From a virus: 64,000 nucleotides of DNA. The notes beneath the pieces were generated by a model. It made no database searches and was not told the origin of the DNA. It saw only the letters and a list, made by a program, of their open reading frames with translations. Made by a program: the position numbers and the translations under genes. Shown piece by piece: positions 30,601-39,373 of this stretch (positions within the stretch are counted from its first letter, which is position 1; the number at the start of each line of letters is the position of its first letter). The stretch is from positions 1 to 64,000 of IMG/VR virus record IMGVR_UViG_3300025828_005303; one strand, given 5' to 3'.

Positions 30601-31239
30601 AGGACATTCTATAAAAGAATTAGCAAAACACACACAACAAAATTGACACAAGATCTTCTTGTTGACAGCACCACGATCACGGTGGAGGACGGAACAATAC
30701 TAGGACAACCAAATGTTTCCGCAAATATGCCTGGCGTAATTTTTGTCGACAAAGAAAGAATAGAATATTTCTCAAAAACAGGTAACACTCTTGGACAACT
30801 GAGACGTGGTACATTGGGAACAGGAATTAAGGTACACGCCAGTGGCGCAGACGTGGTAGACGCATCTGGACAACAAACGGTGCCTTATGCTGATACGATA
30901 TCATCTAAAACATATACAGGTGATGGTAGTACAGTTTCATTTGCCACAACTACGGCTCCGTCTTCCGCTAGTGAGTTAGACATATTCATTGGTGGCCAAC
31001 GATTGTTGCTCACAAGCGAGGACGGTAGCACAGTAAACTACATAGTTGATGGATCCACAGCAAATGTAACATTGATAACACCTCCTGCTTCGGGAGTACA
31101 AATAAAAATAATACAAAAAACAGGATCAGTTTGGTATGATGCTGGTGTTTCCACTGCCGCAAATGGTAAAGGACTACAAAAAGCCAATACCTACCAAGCC
31201 AGATTCATAGCAGGAGAACCAACAAATGCACCTGAATAA
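18643..31239 (+). CDS. giant 4198-residue baseplate/fibre protein in the gp7 position
   Basis: It lies directly after gp6, where T4 has gp7 (1032 residues), but is four times longer. The N-terminus ([32 protein letters not shown]) resembles large virion proteins of marine T4-like phages. Visible modules, by residue: about 180-285 a cupredoxin-like beta domain with TSHPFY and [12 protein letters not shown]; about 2100-2540 five or six FG-GAP-like blades ([55 protein letters not shown]), suggesting an integrin-type beta-propeller; about 3216-3280 two NAGSGYTxTPTVxITGG repeats; about 3430-4155 tandem domains opening with GDGST. It probably combines wedge attachment with long receptor-facing arms. 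The exact relation to gp7 needs structure comparison. Confidence 0.75.
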   Translation: MAEDNKSSRNLEVVTDKEGRNYRRTVAHLPAYYRTDANQRFLSSTLDPLVQKGNLQRLDGYIGRPYAYTRQSADKYVSATSELRKNYQLEPTVTYIDKDTSSVNPEDRVKFTATYDDFINQIEYLGGIVDNHDRLTKEDVYSWNSAVDLDKLINYREYYWLPEGPNPILVSTIGPGISYEIDVTANGSTSYRFGTHGNTDNPQITLYRGNTYKFVKDTTSHPFYIMTEPFKTGIAVDGSTSVLYDNGVTNNGVKKGTLTFVVPENAPDTLHYQCGSHSAMNGIIKIKDINDATKIDVAEQIVNLKNYTFSGGTALSNGMKIKFGNNVLDTETYANKEFYVEGVGEKITLTDTTKLITPESYAEETTTLYDESAYDSRPYSIAFYRPTDPDYITIKRDSIDGNAWSRYNRWFHRAMIEDTATINGLELDLLEQNRAKRPIIEFDSGLSLYDHGVVAKNSVTVIDSVTTDVGSTIVNNTGYIVDGITLTDGMRVLFTADPDSQYKNKIYKVNFVTFNSTSVINLTLESDGTPTNGDNVFVEFGTVNQGKTFYYKSATTEWATGQEKTKLNQQPLFGMFDNSHISFDNSTTYPNSDFIGAKVFEYKISDSAPLDTVLGLRVKYNTVQNVGDIVFTSDLLSGTFKYKSGDQFVSKFLGSGHLHYTTGLTTHNSKNGWIKRSEQSKQRVIRTYDVTADEKQLFAIDVYKDSKTLTDLEVSVDVDHQRKDLNTDYTLVDGTVNKYVKFTKALAVGNLVKITTHSNSKKLSGKGVYEVPENLSTNPLNASLDELTYGQILNHLHDIHEKNIDIVGAEFPGNTNLRDLPDVRLKGGTIIQHSSPLTNALFSLIDTPSNFISALDYCSSSYQKFKESILNYQVGTDYDGTISQRLDEIIEKLKENKNNTFPFFYEDMMGYGENVSVRTYTVQDSSEVDYAIDSQFDVTSLSNRAVYVYLNDTQLVRDHDFTFDTTDDSINITTTLAVGDKIVIKDYADTTASFVPPTPTKMGMYPKYKPELVSDNTYTTTKNVIIGHDGSRTIAYGDYRDDLLLEFEKRIYNNIKVEHDPTLLDESDVKPSAFTETEYSNNEVDSILALDFYNWAGINAVQYQKQNFVDGDPFTYNYSTAKSSLANEFLPGHWRGIFKYFYDTDRPHTHPWEMLGYSEKPSSWETNYGPAPYSAGNTVMWQDLEAGFDKHTQTTKERYIREGLTNYIPVDENGNLLNPIKAKLLQSYDAIGIRKSWVFGDQGPGETAWRRSAQYPFAVMRMLALTKPAQFFGQYLDNSALSTNTAGNLVDSRTGIRQRLSTSRYHLETVTDTVTGITTRYQTAGYQPFVVNYLIKNNLDPAVFFYDKMKNLNVQLSYKLGGFTDKENIKILTDSVSPASTSGSQFVPDENYKIIFRTSNPVDRFDYSGVLIEANTDIADDGSTLVGGYKVIGYNKLRPYFQYFSPIKNSNSTKFVIGSTEAIFYNTFDTTAKQLTYGSVLKTKQDVVDFLLGYEAYLKSRGFAFESYSRELKEVNEWKTSAREFLYWTTQGWAAGSAITMSAGADGFSVTTKNSVVNKLNNLVGEYTVLDSQGRNLSTKDISTKRVGTNFEIKSTNVEQGIFNIVMNAVQKEHLILFDNKTVFSDIIYDPATGFRQQRLKLVGWKTGDWNGDYYSPGFVFDEAKVNLWTNNKDYNIGDTVEYQNNFYVAKVNHNSRDSFENENWQIKKEKPNAQLIPNFDYKISQFNDFYNLETNNFDESQQTLAQHLIGYQSRDYLENLFVNDVTQYKFYQGFIREKGTLNAIDKLVKAQFNGENISLDIYPEWMIKTGEIGNVDNKKSIQFEMDDNKFLYNTQSIELLDSDTESKNFARSAVVLKENFYQKPIDYTAGTTFAQYDYTKEGFDSDVVQKYKTAGYARQEDVQHTAFNINDLLNLDVNRISNNDLIWIAKKENTDWDVQRITNTGVNIISIQPLNNQTELRLTFSDSHGFSKNDFVLISNSQFTELNGVYKITSVPDHKNIVFDFEETGIQTFGTLADGSTLDSYGNVYKFVSVRLSSMNNVNSLLSYSEYQDKDDLNSVNGDRVFVDNNGNSKWSIYEKCDPYTLKVIESPSTTNDQEFGYKVVARNDGRFMAISAPNTGQGTIHFLFRRDNIPGDAFQIQSSLTMTDNNDNTSRLGESLRISTDENFIMAGAPYTNTIGLDGSTRFSDSGLVKTYLWNTTAKNYAQLNTITPPSDETGQNFGWDIAMAEPGANSTRSTQQKYLFVSAPGKTSDSGAVYMYTWGTGNDGSTYDTWTQDVTITSNDPGSGKRFGNKIAVNDNGDILAVASVSSGTAGKVEIFTRGGTSNDGSTQNTWTHRQTLTAVSSDGSSQNNQFGFDLAMSRDGTKLLITAPGFDNDLQDDAGVVYYYKWNADGSTNTYTLQQTLNAPETQTNMKFGTSIDITPDSSRIIIGASKFNTKRNMKFDNGATTFDLQDTHIVDINKESGGVFTATMYDTDYVIDDKLVTAKVTANDEFGKSVFAIDGCVFAGSPSDDSDSGVSNDGTVSSFDLNELGVYAWKPIVTEQNLIDDRKLTSAFVFDKAKSQIIDYLDLYDPVKGNILGIADREINVKSEWDPAVYNVGGETNNVNDSISWTDDHIGEVWWDLSTVKWLWYEQGSQEYRTKNWGKIFPGSQIDVYEWTESTILPSQWAILADTPQGLAQNISGQPLNSDDTVYSIKQKYDSKIDTLVNYYYFWVKNSVNLPDPNKSSVVRKNTTSFVSNIIRDPLTSGKKFYAITDTNKLLTFNVKNILFNDNIILNIDYKENLSEAESNAVWKIVQEGNKDDRPNLEIETRWWNSLVGKNEAGDSVPDIDLPVNQRYGNNLRPRQSWYVDRFRPLKEIITYTNSVLKKNQIANSISYTNLDSKEPEPTAQSGLWDEKVDTYADLTYKDTRDISGTVDFLVSADENSNGYWAIYRWDGTSFSRTRVQTYKTDTYYKLVDWYKVDGSMTHDENTFIDKQVKYEYELDELDLEVGKHAKVTNADTGGWKLYMKTNQGWENVGTENGTIQLEASLYDYSVLNTGYAGDDTFDENFFDAEPSIETRNVLKALRDDIFVGDLKIEYNNIFFISLREVLEQSNYVDWLFKSSFINVRNSFRSLDQRKTYTVGTDSYVESYINEVKPFHTKVREYNLGYTSLDTQDSINTDFDNPAFYDTNEGKIRSIDPDGPADATRITQYPWKFWNDNYKRFVQSVVITNAGSGYTQTPTVTITGGGGSGATATAVVSDGSVKSISVTNAGSGYTSTPTVLITGGESGGSTPTNQAKASVRLGNAKVRDIQTTIKFDRISKTATVLDWTSDTVYEYGTLIRFNNELYRATNRFTSTTDFDDNEGSVQKLRGDESYITATERTLGLYTPTTEMPGNELSQLMKGIDYGGVMVTGLDFTNDQGWDKSNWYENPWDNYGTSRSKTFYGDGSTVTFSFDTAPATTEVYTVYFDGTRQTSEVFRGDGTTTSFTLSSAPGNGVKVEFIPFDDDKVLTPTDDRTLDTQLSGGLFSSVLGQSPSDIIVEGDAFVTPETSFAPEENVPGSIFDTLDIKVYTTPLSGVPFIVNKTYFGDDSTITFSIGQKPGTSAGVFVTVNNTIQTLNTDFTVDVENETITLTTTPVTGAVINVRSFAVSGSNYVVLNEFTGDGSTTDFETASRDTYQLDSALPTLYVTKNGVPQTVSTDYTTSESNKKITVSFTSAPASGDSIQVAGFNQDSTSRAYAEVRTQEIEYDGSTLTYPLTYPAGAIGPYAGLTLVELNGSLLRGPDNTYYSGDGSTATFTYGVSTMLSDGSTVDPAKTITSNSQIEVYKNGSKQLLNTDYTVDIAQQNVSFVLAPASGDIIVIATKVDKHYTVTGSDLVIDTSQISSDSISLSQGDKFVVTTFNNAFGMRQRREVLEGRTNGEFYLSADPFNSDYTYVALNQELLVANNDYTIENNKITIFGKTITTSDRLDVMYFAIESNTGATGFRIFKDMLNRTFYKRISKTHTTKLTQDLLVDSTTITVEDGTILGQPNVSANMPGVIFVDKERIEYFSKTGNTLGQLRRGTLGTGIKVHASGADVVDASGQQTVPYADTISSKTYTGDGSTVSFATTTAPSSASELDIFIGGQRLLLTSEDGSTVNYIVDGSTANVTLITPPASGVQIKIIQKTGSVWYDAGVSTAANGKGLQKANTYQARFIAGEPTNAPE
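28290..28480 (+). repeat. paired GSGYT fibre repeats inside the giant protein
   Basis: Two consecutive copies of a roughly 32-residue unit (NAGSGYT, TPTV, ITGG) encoded in tandem. This unit is common in phage fibres and may bind sugars or serve as a spacer. It is a protein-level repeat; the DNA copies have diverged. Confidence 0.7.
28950..31110 (+). repeat. tandem GDGST beta-domain repeats inside the giant protein
   Basis: At least five diverged units of about 80-110 residues begin with Y/F-x-GDGST-x-T/S-F and continue through VYx[13 protein letters not shown] and a TDYTVD-type strand, ending with PASGD. They look like stacked beta-sandwich domains making a rod at the C-terminal end of the 4198-residue protein. 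Confidence 0.7.
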
Positions 31240-31909
31240 ATACAACGAGATGCAAGAAAAGTCAGATAACAACGAAAAACAAAAAGATTCAAAAGATTCG
31301 ATGAGAGAAGAAAACGGAGTCATGATGCAGGGACACATTAAAATTTGGGATCCTGAGTCGGGAGAGGTACTGGTAGATAAAAGGAACGCTATTCATTACG
31401 AAAACATGAGTACAGCGTTAGCAAACAGCCTGGCCAATAAATCAACAGGATTTATTCACGAAATGGCTTTTGGAAATGGAGGCACAACTGTTGATCCCAC
31501 AGGTATAATAACATACCTCACACCAAACTCTACAGGAACAAACGCAACTTTATATAATCAATCATATTACAAAGTAATTGATGATAACTCGGCAACAAAT
31601 AAAGATACCTCACGTAACAAAATGGAAGTGAGGCACACAGCCGGCAACAAATATACAGACATTGTTGTAACCTGTACTTTGGATTATGGAGAACCAACAG
31701 GACAAGCGGCATTTGATAACACGACAAATTTCAATGGCGACTATGTATTTGACGAACTGGGTTTGAAGAGTTGGGAAGGAACGGAAAATGGCACAACAAA
31801 CAAATTGTTGACACACGTGATATTCCATCCGGTGCAGAAATCATTGAACAGATTGATACAGATAGATTACACAATAAGAATACAAAGTTTGACAACATTT
31901 ACGGAATAG
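31226..31909 (+). CDS. conserved virion structural protein after the giant gene (gp8 position)
   Basis: The 227-residue protein starts at ATG 31226 (AGGAG nine bases upstream), overlapping the giant gene by 14 bases. The charged, disordered first 35 residues precede [27 protein letters not shown], a segment found in virion proteins of marine T4-like phages as I recall. The remainder is beta-rich, ending [20 protein letters not shown]. The position would correspond to T4 gp8, but I see no decisive gp8 signature. A likely role is linking the baseplate wedge to fibres. Confidence 0.6.
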   Translation: MHLNKYNEMQEKSDNNEKQKDSKDSMREENGVMMQGHIKIWDPESGEVLVDKRNAIHYENMSTALANSLANKSTGFIHEMAFGNGGTTVDPTGIITYLTPNSTGTNATLYNQSYYKVIDDNSATNKDTSRNKMEVRHTAGNKYTDIVVTCTLDYGEPTGQAAFDNTTNFNGDYVFDELGLKSWEGTENGTTNKLLTHVIFHPVQKSLNRLIQIDYTIRIQSLTTFTE

Positions 31910-31914
31910 ACTAG

Positions 31915-33399
31915 ATGGCATACACAGTAAACAAAACAAACTCATCGGCATCACCAAACCAGTACACGGTACAAGACAATGTGATCAACACACAAACCGA
32001 TCTAAGCCTTGTGGGTAAAGGTTATGCAGGATATGGAGAAGTAATTGCCGAAAACTTTCTGCATCTCTTAGAAAACTTTGCCAACACATCAGCACCTAGC
32101 AAACCAATTATCGGACAGTTATGGTATGACTCGGCAGATAACAGGATCAAGGTATACAACGGTTCAACATTCAATCCATTGGGAGGTGCTAGGTATCAGT
32201 CTACGGCTCCGTCCAATCAACAGGCTGGAGATATTTGGATCGATTCAGACACTGGACAATTATATTTTTACAACGGAACAAATAATATATTAGTGGGCCC
32301 ACCGGCATCCACAGGAACAAACAACGGATTTATATACGAAACTATCAAGGATTCCACAGACGCAGATCAAAATATAACAAAATGGTACAATGATGGAAAT
32401 TTAATAGCAATAATTTCTGAAGATTCATTCACACCAAAATCTGCCATATCTGGATTTGCTTCCATCACAAAAGGAATTACACTTTCTACGGCAATAGCAG
32501 ATTTGAAATTTGCCGGAACAGCCACTGACTCGGACAAGTTAGGTGGTGTCGCCGCGGCAAACTATCTAAGATCTAATGCAAATGATACCACCACTGGTAC
32601 TTTAGGTATTGTAAACGACTCTGGTCTAACAGTTGGTGCGGACAATGATCTAAAGGTCACTGTGGACGGTTCGGGAGTGGTGATACAAAACGTTATCAGT
32701 GACGGTGATATTACATTCAAAGTAAACGACGGTGGCACGACGACCACTGTGATGACACTGGACGGAGCCTCGTCAAGAATTGGTATTGGTACCACAAGTC
32801 CTGCCACAAAAGTTGATGTCTCGGGTACAGTAAGAGCAACGGCATTTTCAGGACCATTGTCGGGTGCAGTAACAGATACCACAGGAGCCAGCACTTTGAA
32901 CACATTGTCGATGAACAGCACATTGACATCAAAAGATATCAAACCAGCGGCAGACGCCACGTATGATATAGGAACAAGTTTATTGGGTTACAACACTGTC
33001 TACGCCAAGGCAACATCGGCACAGTACGCTGACTTGGCAGAGATTTATAAATCTGATTATCCTTATCAGCCCGGCACTGTTGTGATATTCGGAGGACCAA
33101 AAGAAATCATGATATCCAACTTCGCAAATGATACAAGAGTGGCGGGGATCGTTTCCACAAATCCAGCCTACCTAATGAATGATAAGTCAGAAGGTGTTGC
33201 TGTCGCACTTGTGGGAAAAGTGCCTTGTAAAGTGGAAGGTATGATCGAAAAAGGAGATTTATTAACAACCAGTGGCAACAATGCGGGCCACGCCAAAAAG
33301 GCAATAGAACCAAAACTTGGATCTATTATTGGCAAGGCTATGGAAAACCACAAATCTGCGGGTCAGGGCGTGATCTTCGTATCTGTAGGAAAACACTAA
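31915..33399 (+). CDS. tail-fibre-type structural protein with peptidase G2-like C-terminus
   Basis: The 494-residue protein belongs to a set of three paralogs (also 33410 and 36464). Residues 1-125 form the shared attachment module: a start MAYTVN, then SLVGKGYAGYGE, ENFLHLLENFANTSAP, GQLWYDSADNRIKVYNGS and GDIWIDSDTGQLYFYNG. A Thr/Gly/Asp-rich beta shaft follows. The last 130 residues (AQYADLAEIY, GTVVIFGG, RVAGIVSTNPAYLMN, ALVGKVPCKVEG) match the peptidase G2 intramolecular chaperone (IMC) domain that helps fibres trimerise and may cut itself off. It is part of the late structural operon. Confidence 0.8.
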   Translation: MAYTVNKTNSSASPNQYTVQDNVINTQTDLSLVGKGYAGYGEVIAENFLHLLENFANTSAPSKPIIGQLWYDSADNRIKVYNGSTFNPLGGARYQSTAPSNQQAGDIWIDSDTGQLYFYNGTNNILVGPPASTGTNNGFIYETIKDSTDADQNITKWYNDGNLIAIISEDSFTPKSAISGFASITKGITLSTAIADLKFAGTATDSDKLGGVAAANYLRSNANDTTTGTLGIVNDSGLTVGADNDLKVTVDGSGVVIQNVISDGDITFKVNDGGTTTTVMTLDGASSRIGIGTTSPATKVDVSGTVRATAFSGPLSGAVTDTTGASTLNTLSMNSTLTSKDIKPAADATYDIGTSLLGYNTVYAKATSAQYADLAEIYKSDYPYQPGTVVIFGGPKEIMISNFANDTRVAGIVSTNPAYLMNDKSEGVAVALVGKVPCKVEGMIEKGDLLTTSGNNAGHAKKAIEPKLGSIIGKAMENHKSAGQGVIFVSVGKH

Positions 33400-33409
33400 A
33401 TATAGGTAT

Positions 33410-34849
33410 ATGGCGTACGTAATTAACAACACAAGAGGCACAGCAATCACCACAATCACTGATGGTACAGTGGATAACACCACTTCTTTACAGTTGTTCG
33501 GAAAATCATATTCGGGATTTGGTGAAGGCCTAAACGAAAACCTCGTCAAGTTACTAGAAAATTCAGCATCAAGTTCGGCACCTACTGCTCCGTTGGATGG
33601 AGAATTATGGTTCGACACCTCGACTCTTCAGTTGAAGGTATACGATGGCACAAGTTTCAAACCAACCGGAGGTGCTAAATCTCAGTCAGCACAACCAACA
33701 TCACCTAGTGCCGGTGACATATGGCACGACACAGATGACGATCAGGTATACATTTACACAGGCTCTGCCTGGGTGTTAGTGGGTCCGGTCTACACAAAAG
33801 GCCAAACACTCTCAGGTTGGAAAATAGAATCCATAAATGACTCGGGCGGTAATGCCAAAGTTATTTCATCAATGTATGTGGCCAACACAAGGACAGCGAT
33901 CCTATCTAAAGAATCTTTTACTCCTCAAGTGGCAATCACAGGTTTCAGCACAATAGGTGCTGGTTTCAATCTTAATTCAACACTAGGTGCCACATTCAGT
34001 GGTTCAACAACTACAACATCTAACGTAAACATCTCTGGCACGTCAAACACCAGTGCCAGTGTGATAGCAGGCGGTAATTTCATGAGGAAAGACACTGCCC
34101 AGACCACAGTGGGAGCGATCACTGTTGACGCAGATGCTGGTGTAATAATAGGTGACGAACAAGAACTAACAATTACGGCAAGTTCTGGAGATATCACGAT
34201 AGCACAAACTAGACAAGACAAAGATTTGAGTTTCACGGTCAATGATGGTGGATCAACAGTGACACCTATCAAAATTGATGCGGCAAATTCTAGAATTGGT
34301 ATATTCACAGCAAGTCCTACAGTGCCATTAGAAGTGACAGGTAACGTAAAAATTACAGGTAATTTGAGTGTAACAGGAGAATACACACAATTATCATCGG
34401 CAATCAATCTTATCGAAAATGCTTTCATTAAATTGAATTCAGGAAATTCGGAAGCAGACGCTGGAATCATTGTTGAAACTACAGACACAGATGATGCTAG
34501 ATTGTTTTATGACGTATCAGAGAACGATTGGGTAGCAGGAGAAAACGGAGTATACTCCCAAATCATAACTTTGTCGGATGCCACAACAGACGGAGATTCT
34601 AACAAAGAAAAAGTTTTGAAAACAGATTCAAATGGAAGAGTTACCGCAACATATTTCACCTTACCGGCTGTTGGCAGTATTACAACATCAAATACTACTG
34701 TTACAGACTTACCAACAACAGGCGCAGTAGTAAACTTAATCAACAGTGAGCAACCAAAATGGGGCTCATCTGCTAAGACCGTTTCCACTTCAGAACCAAC
34801 ATCTGGGGACGGAAGCGATGGGGACTTTTGGTTCGTTAGGGAGGCGTAA
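33410..34849 (+). CDS. tail-fibre-type structural protein (paralog without G2 domain)
   Basis: The 479-residue protein has the same N-terminal attachment module as its neighbours (SLQLFGKSYSGFGEGLNENLVKLLENSASSSAP, GELWFDTS, GDIWHDTDDDQVYIYTGSAW). A beta-shaft with TVDADAGVIIGDE-type repeats leads to a C-terminal domain ending GDGSDGDFWFVREA. It lacks the YADLAE chaperone segment of the 31915 and 36464 proteins and may hand over to the following glycine-rich protein, just as T4-like fibres rely on a separate adhesin. It starts ten bases after the preceding stop. Confidence 0.75.
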   Translation: MAYVINNTRGTAITTITDGTVDNTTSLQLFGKSYSGFGEGLNENLVKLLENSASSSAPTAPLDGELWFDTSTLQLKVYDGTSFKPTGGAKSQSAQPTSPSAGDIWHDTDDDQVYIYTGSAWVLVGPVYTKGQTLSGWKIESINDSGGNAKVISSMYVANTRTAILSKESFTPQVAITGFSTIGAGFNLNSTLGATFSGSTTTTSNVNISGTSNTSASVIAGGNFMRKDTAQTTVGAITVDADAGVIIGDEQELTITASSGDITIAQTRQDKDLSFTVNDGGSTVTPIKIDAANSRIGIFTASPTVPLEVTGNVKITGNLSVTGEYTQLSSAINLIENAFIKLNSGNSEADAGIIVETTDTDDARLFYDVSENDWVAGENGVYSQIITLSDATTDGDSNKEKVLKTDSNGRVTATYFTLPAVGSITTSNTTVTDLPTTGAVVNLINSEQPKWGSSAKTVSTSEPTSGDGSDGDFWFVREA

Positions 34850-34852
34850 CCA

Positions 34853-36259
34853 ATGCCTACCATTACAAAAACTTTCACGTACACAGGTACTACTCAAGTA
34901 TTAACAATTCCGCCAGGAACTACTTCTATGGACGTACACCTTTGGGGTGGCGCCGGAGGCGGTGGCGGTGGTGACCAAGGGGGTCCTGGTCGTGTCGGTG
35001 CTTCTGGAGGATATGTCACAGCAACCAGCATAGACATGACTTCTCATATAGGCAAAATTTTAAAAGTCGCTGTGGGCGGCGGTGGAGCAGGAGGTACCGG
35101 TGGAGGATCAGCACCAGGTGGAGGCAACGGAAAAAGTTTAACAGGTTATTCAGGCGGAGCAGGTGGAACATCTGGTCCTCGAGGATCATCAGGTTCTGGA
35201 GGCGGTGGCGGAGGAGCCACTGTTGTCACTATCAATGGTGGCGAAATAGCCATTGCCGCGGGCGGTGGCGGTGGTGCAGGTGACGGTCGTGACTCAGCAG
35301 GTAGTGCCGGAATCAATAGCAATTCAGCAACATCAAATTCTCCAGGTACACTGGGAGAGAACGGAGCCAATCATACCGGTGACGGTGGAGGTGGTGGTGC
35401 CGGTGGTGGCGGTGATGACGGAGGCCGTGGCGGTAACGGTGGTTCAGGAGATAATGGAGGTACTGGAGGATATTCGGGTTCTAACCTTGTACCATTAGGC
35501 GGAACAGGAGCCGCAGGTTCAGGAACAACACCATCAGGAACAGGATCTGGTTTCTATTCATCAGGAATTGCGGTGGGTGGCAGTGCTGGAAGCACAGGCG
35601 GTAACGGAAAAGCGGTAATTGTTTTGAACATCAGTGTACAGGCAAAATATAAAGTTTCAGGAGATTGGAAAAATATTAACACAATCAAATACAAAGTTAG
35701 CGGAGCATGGAAAAATATTACAGCGGCCTACTATAAGGTCGGCGGAGTATGGAAAGCATTGTTCAATTCAGGAGTAACGTTCACATCAACAGCGGCCGGG
35801 TTTGGAGATTCTTCGGGCGGATCTAGTTCGGGCACACCAGGATCAGGTGGCGGCGGTGGTGGTGGCGGACGTGTGATCTGTACTTGGTTACAGAACAAAG
35901 GAATGTTCTCAGCAGAAGATCTGCGGGTTGACACAGAGTACAGTGTGAAATACATTTCAAGAAATACCAAAATAGGATATTGGTTCTGGGCAGTGCCGTT
36001 GGTCAATTACATGACCAAAGCCGATAAAAACAACAGCAAATTTGGTAAATTAGTCATAAGAGTTATAAGGGCATTGGCCCAAGCAAGAGCAAACGAGTTG
36101 GCATATGCCATGGGAGTCAAGAAAAAGAGAGATATTTTGGGAATTTTCACAAGATTGATTGGTGAAAGTTTCTGTTGGACTGTGGGTGTGATAGTAAGAC
36201 CGTTTGTAGAACAAAGATTTGGAAAATGGTTGGAGATTTATGATCCCGACATCAATTAA
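34853..36259 (+). CDS. glycine-rich tail adhesin-like protein
   Basis: The 468-residue protein starts with a beta module (ITKTFTYTGTTQVLTIPPGTTSMDVHLWG). About 220 residues follow that are dominated by glycine runs separated by Ser, Asn and Ala, which resemble polyglycine-II sandwiches of gp38-type adhesins. Then come three short repeats (KYKVSGDWKNI, KYKVSGAWKNI, YYKVGGVWKAL), another Gly8-9 tract near 340, and a non-repetitive C-terminal domain of about 125 residues with three Cys and many aromatics. The C-terminal domain is probably a chaperone or anchor. A role at the fibre tip in receptor binding is inferred from composition and from its place between fibre genes. Confidence 0.7.
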   Translation: MPTITKTFTYTGTTQVLTIPPGTTSMDVHLWGGAGGGGGGDQGGPGRVGASGGYVTATSIDMTSHIGKILKVAVGGGGAGGTGGGSAPGGGNGKSLTGYSGGAGGTSGPRGSSGSGGGGGGATVVTINGGEIAIAAGGGGGAGDGRDSAGSAGINSNSATSNSPGTLGENGANHTGDGGGGGAGGGGDDGGRGGNGGSGDNGGTGGYSGSNLVPLGGTGAAGSGTTPSGTGSGFYSSGIAVGGSAGSTGGNGKAVIVLNISVQAKYKVSGDWKNINTIKYKVSGAWKNITAAYYKVGGVWKALFNSGVTFTSTAAGFGDSSGGSSSGTPGSGGGGGGGGRVICTWLQNKGMFSAEDLRVDTEYSVKYISRNTKIGYWFWAVPLVNYMTKADKNNSKFGKLVIRVIRALAQARANELAYAMGVKKKRDILGIFTRLIGESFCWTVGVIVRPFVEQRFGKWLEIYDPDIN

Positions 36260-36279
36260 ATAGTAAAAAAGGAGCAAGA

Positions 36280-36459
36280 ATGGCAACAACTAAACAAAAC
36301 GTGGCAGATTACATAAATGCCAATTATCAATCTGTTTTATCTTCGGAAGAGATTGCCGAATTGGATGAAATGTTGACTCCTGAGAGAGCAGAAATTTTGA
36401 TAAAATTACTTGGAGATGTAAGTTTCTTGGTGCACGTTAGAGATAACGCACCAAACTAA
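36280..36459 (+). CDS. small helical protein between fibre genes
   Basis: A 59-residue frame starts at ATG 36280, preceded by AAAAAGGAGCAAGA (strong ribosome site), and ends five bases before the next fibre start. The product is acidic and helical (SSEEIAELDEMLTPERAEILIKLLGD), with no membrane segment or catalytic motif. Position suggests a fibre assembly helper or minor virion protein. The family is not recognised. Confidence 0.65.
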   Translation: MATTKQNVADYINANYQSVLSSEEIAELDEMLTPERAEILIKLLGDVSFLVHVRDNAPN

Positions 36460-36463
36460 TATT

Positions 36464-38023
36464 ATGGCGTATACCATTAACAACACTTTTGGAACAACAC
36501 TGGTCACTTTGGCCGATGGCACGATCGACACGACCACTACAGACCTTACACTTTTTGGTAAAGGATACGCCGGCTTTGGAGAAAGGCTTAATGAAAACCT
36601 AGTAAAATTACTAGAAAACTTCGCAAACACTTCGTCACCACAAAACAAACAAAAAGGCCAGTTGTGGTATGATTCATTATCCAATCAAATCAACGTATGG
36701 AATGGATCAAAATGGAAACCGGTAGGTTCCAGCACTAATTCATCAACGTCCCCGACAAATGCCAACACAGGTGACACATGGTTCGACACAACCAACAACC
36801 AGTTGTACGTCTACAACGGAACTGCATGGACACTGATAGGACCAACCACAGTGGCAGGTTCGGGAGTGACACAAGTGGTCAGCGAAACAATCGCAGACAA
36901 TGTTGGAGTCAATAAATCCATACTTAAATTTGTAACCAACGACACGGTGGTGGCAATCGTAAGTGGAGAGGCATTCACTCCAGGTACAGCAATTTCAGGA
37001 TTTGCCACGATAAGTCAAGGTATCAATTTATCAACGGCGGTGGCGTCCAACAAGTTGACAGGCACATCAACCGATTCAGATGCACTTGGTGGAAACAGCA
37101 GTGCCAGTTTCTTGGTGTCAAATGCCAATGATACCACTACAGGTAGTTTGGGAGTATTGAACGACTCCGGATTGACTGTGGGTGCTGGTTCAGATTTCAC
37201 TATTACCGTAAGCGGTAGTGACGTCACATTACAAAACATCAACAGTGGTGGAGACATAATAATAGACCCCACAGGTACCGGCACAGTCAAAGTGAAAGGC
37301 AATCTAGAAGTACAGGGAACAACAACAACTGTCAACACTTCAAACCTTTCCATAGAAGATAACATAATTGAACTGAACAGAAATATTTCAACAGCGGCTG
37401 GAATGCCAAATTACACGGGTATGAAAGTAAACAGAGGTAGGACGTCATCTGCCACTGAACAGGATCTATACTGGGTATGGGATGAAACATTCGCAGACGA
37501 CGGAACCACAATCTACGGCAACGCCGGTGGTGCCTGGACAGCATTTAAATCAGGTGGTGGTGATGACGAATTATCCGCCGCTACATTGGTGGACATTAGA
37601 GCAAACATAGTTCACGCAACATCGACAGCGGCACAATATGCCGACCTAGCAGAAAGATACGAAACTGACACGCCACTTGAAGCGGGAGATGTTGTCATAT
37701 TGGGCGGTGATAAAGAAATTACTAAATGCGTCAAAGCATTAGACGACGCTGTGTTTGGCGTGGTGTCCGAAGCACCGGCATTTTTGATGAACAAAGACGC
37801 CGGAAATGATGACTCACATCCAATGATAGCACTCAAAGGGCGTGTAAGGGTCAAAATCAAAGGCACGGGCAAAGCAGGTGACCGTTTAGTAAGCGCCGGA
37901 AATGGCGAAGCCATGGTGGCAAATCTTGAGGAATGTACCGCTTTTAACACCCTAGGAAGGTTGCTCAAGGCTAAATACACACAACAAACAGAATTACACG
38001 AATGCGTGATAGGAGTTAAATAA
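36464..38023 (+). CDS. tail-fibre-type structural protein with peptidase G2-like C-terminus
   Basis: The 519-residue third paralog of the fibre family has the N-terminal module LTLFGKGYAGFGERLNENLVKLLENFANTSSP, GQLWYDSLSNQINVWNGS and GDTWFDTTNNQLYVYNGTAW. A beta-shaft follows, including TGTVKVKGNLEVQGTTTTVNT (a segment common in marine phage fibres). The last 140 residues (AQYADLAERYE, AGDVVILGG, VFGVVSEAPAFLMN, ALKGRVRVKIKG) are a G2-type intramolecular chaperone domain. It differs most from the 31915 protein in the shaft, as expected for receptor-facing parts under diversifying selection. Confidence 0.8.
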   Translation: MAYTINNTFGTTLVTLADGTIDTTTTDLTLFGKGYAGFGERLNENLVKLLENFANTSSPQNKQKGQLWYDSLSNQINVWNGSKWKPVGSSTNSSTSPTNANTGDTWFDTTNNQLYVYNGTAWTLIGPTTVAGSGVTQVVSETIADNVGVNKSILKFVTNDTVVAIVSGEAFTPGTAISGFATISQGINLSTAVASNKLTGTSTDSDALGGNSSASFLVSNANDTTTGSLGVLNDSGLTVGAGSDFTITVSGSDVTLQNINSGGDIIIDPTGTGTVKVKGNLEVQGTTTTVNTSNLSIEDNIIELNRNISTAAGMPNYTGMKVNRGRTSSATEQDLYWVWDETFADDGTTIYGNAGGAWTAFKSGGGDDELSAATLVDIRANIVHATSTAAQYADLAERYETDTPLEAGDVVILGGDKEITKCVKALDDAVFGVVSEAPAFLMNKDAGNDDSHPMIALKGRVRVKIKGTGKAGDRLVSAGNGEAMVANLEECTAFNTLGRLLKAKYTQQTELHECVIGVK

Positions 38024-38027
38024 ATTT

Positions 38028-39014
38028 ATGGCATATACAGCAGGTGACACAATACTAGATGACGAATACAACAATTTTGTGAACAGTTCAAGTTCACCAT
38101 ATGGCATCAACCATATTATCGGAACTGGTGATGGTGACCAGGGACTAGGACAAACTGCGGTAGCCACAGTCACAGCCGGCGACTCGATCACTGCGTCACA
38201 ATGGAATTCATTATTCACGGCAATGGACAACACTGCCAATCACACAAACGACAGTTTAACTTCAACAGCACAGAGATCAGCGGGCGACACGGTACAGGCC
38301 ATTGCGGCACTGGCAACCGATCTAGCCACATTGTCCACATCAGTGGGTGGTGGATCTACAAGCGCCACAGCAGTGTCTGAAGGTTCTGAAGATCTTTCAT
38401 TAGCGGCAACAGGACCGTTCGATACATCACACGTTGTCGAGGCAAGTTACACATTTGATGGTGGAGATGAAGCAAGATGGTTCTTCAACGCAGGTGGTAA
38501 ACTTAGAATCAAATTAACAAACACGGCAACAAACAGCACAGCCAAAGACACATCAATGAGTGCTTTGATCAGTGCCTTGGGAAATTTCGACATTGGTTCA
38601 AAAGTGTCAACAAGATCAGGGTCTGGTGAAACTGTTACAACAAACGGTCTGGCAAATGGCTATTACGATTTGGGTACTAGTTACACAACACTTTTAGAAC
38701 TGACTGAAGACTCAGGAACATATTCAGGAAACATCGCTATCAAGATAGAGGCGAAAGTGTCAACTGCTCACGCAGATGGCAGGAACAACAACGGTGAAGT
38801 CGTAACGGTAAAATGTTCTGCACTACAGAACGATGGCGTCACTGCTGACTACACATCCAACAACGTTGATGGTATTGCGGTAGAGGAAGAGGCAATCGGC
38901 CCAACTGATTTTGCTTTCCATACAGTGGATCCAACAACAGCAGAAGGACTTTCAACAGTATATACAAATGTTGTGGTTGCTTCAGTTTCCAACACAACTA
39001 ACAACGCAGATTAA
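38028..39014 (+). CDS. virion structural protein, probable fibre/whisker component
   Basis: The 328-residue protein starts MAYTAGDTILDDEYNNFVN. The GDxIxxxEYN and GDSITASQWNSLF motifs resemble a repeated motif in marine phage virion proteins. A short helical region (DTVQAIAALATDLATLSTS) is followed by a beta-rich C-terminal domain (ASYTFDGGDEARWFFNAGGKLRIKL...). It is the last gene of the long structural operon and has no cysteine or catalytic motif pattern. A receptor-binding or decoration role is inferred from position. Confidence 0.6.
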   Translation: MAYTAGDTILDDEYNNFVNSSSSPYGINHIIGTGDGDQGLGQTAVATVTAGDSITASQWNSLFTAMDNTANHTNDSLTSTAQRSAGDTVQAIAALATDLATLSTSVGGGSTSATAVSEGSEDLSLAATGPFDTSHVVEASYTFDGGDEARWFFNAGGKLRIKLTNTATNSTAKDTSMSALISALGNFDIGSKVSTRSGSGETVTTNGLANGYYDLGTSYTTLLELTEDSGTYSGNIAIKIEAKVSTAHADGRNNNGEVVTVKCSALQNDGVTADYTSNNVDGIAVEEEAIGPTDFAFHTVDPTTAEGLSTVYTNVVVASVSNTTNNAD

Positions 39015-39026
39015 TTTTTCCACAGG

Positions 39027-39055
39027 TTGAGAAAATCCATAATTAGTGTTATAAT
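39027..39055 (+). promoter_or_regulatory. sigma-70-type promoter with probable leaderless transcript
   Basis: TTGAGA (39027-39032), 17-base spacer, TATAAT (39050-39055). The expected start of transcription (39061-39063) coincides with the ATG at 39062, so the mRNA for the accessory operon would have essentially no leader. Confidence 0.7.
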
Positions 39056-39061
39056 ACTGTT

Positions 39062-39373
39062 ATGGATATTGGCAAAATTAAAGAGTATTCTGACCTCGCT
39101 CATGATCTGGCGCTGACCAAGAAAAATGCGTTGGAAAAATGCAGAGCAAACCAGATATTTGCCTACAATGGAAAACTATTCAAAGCGGATGCAGAAACTA
39201 TCAATCTAGTCAGCACACTTAAATCATATTCCGAGACCTTTACAATACTTGACACGAACCAAAATCCCTGCCAAATAGAAAATCCTGACAATTTCCTTGA
39301 AATTTTAATACAAAAAAATCAAGAAAGTCTCAACGCATACCGTAAACTTCTTGAACAACTGAAGAGAAGATAG
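39062..39373 (+). CDS. small helical protein, first gene of the accessory operon
   Basis: The 103-residue protein is mainly helical with a short central beta hairpin (NQIFAYNGKLFKADAETI) and a C-terminal helix (ESLNAYRKLLEQLKRR). The pattern faintly resembles tail-fibre-assembly or DUF4376-like helpers that follow fibre genes, but no motif is decisive. It lies right after the sigma-70 promoter and ends immediately before the glycosyltransferase-like gene. Confidence 0.55.
   Translation: MDIGKIKEYSDLAHDLALTKKNALEKCRANQIFAYNGKLFKADAETINLVSTLKSYSETFTILDTNQNPCQIENPDNFLEILIQKNQESLNAYRKLLEQLKRR

Noticed and set aside
28290-31110. Repeats as a possible CRISPR or DNA repeat array
   Set aside because: The repeats are protein-level domains in one open frame with diverged DNA; there are no equal-length spacers.
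35146-35370. Proline-rich minus-strand frame
   Set aside because: It is the antisense of the glycine-rich adhesin (Gly codons GGN read as Pro CCN).
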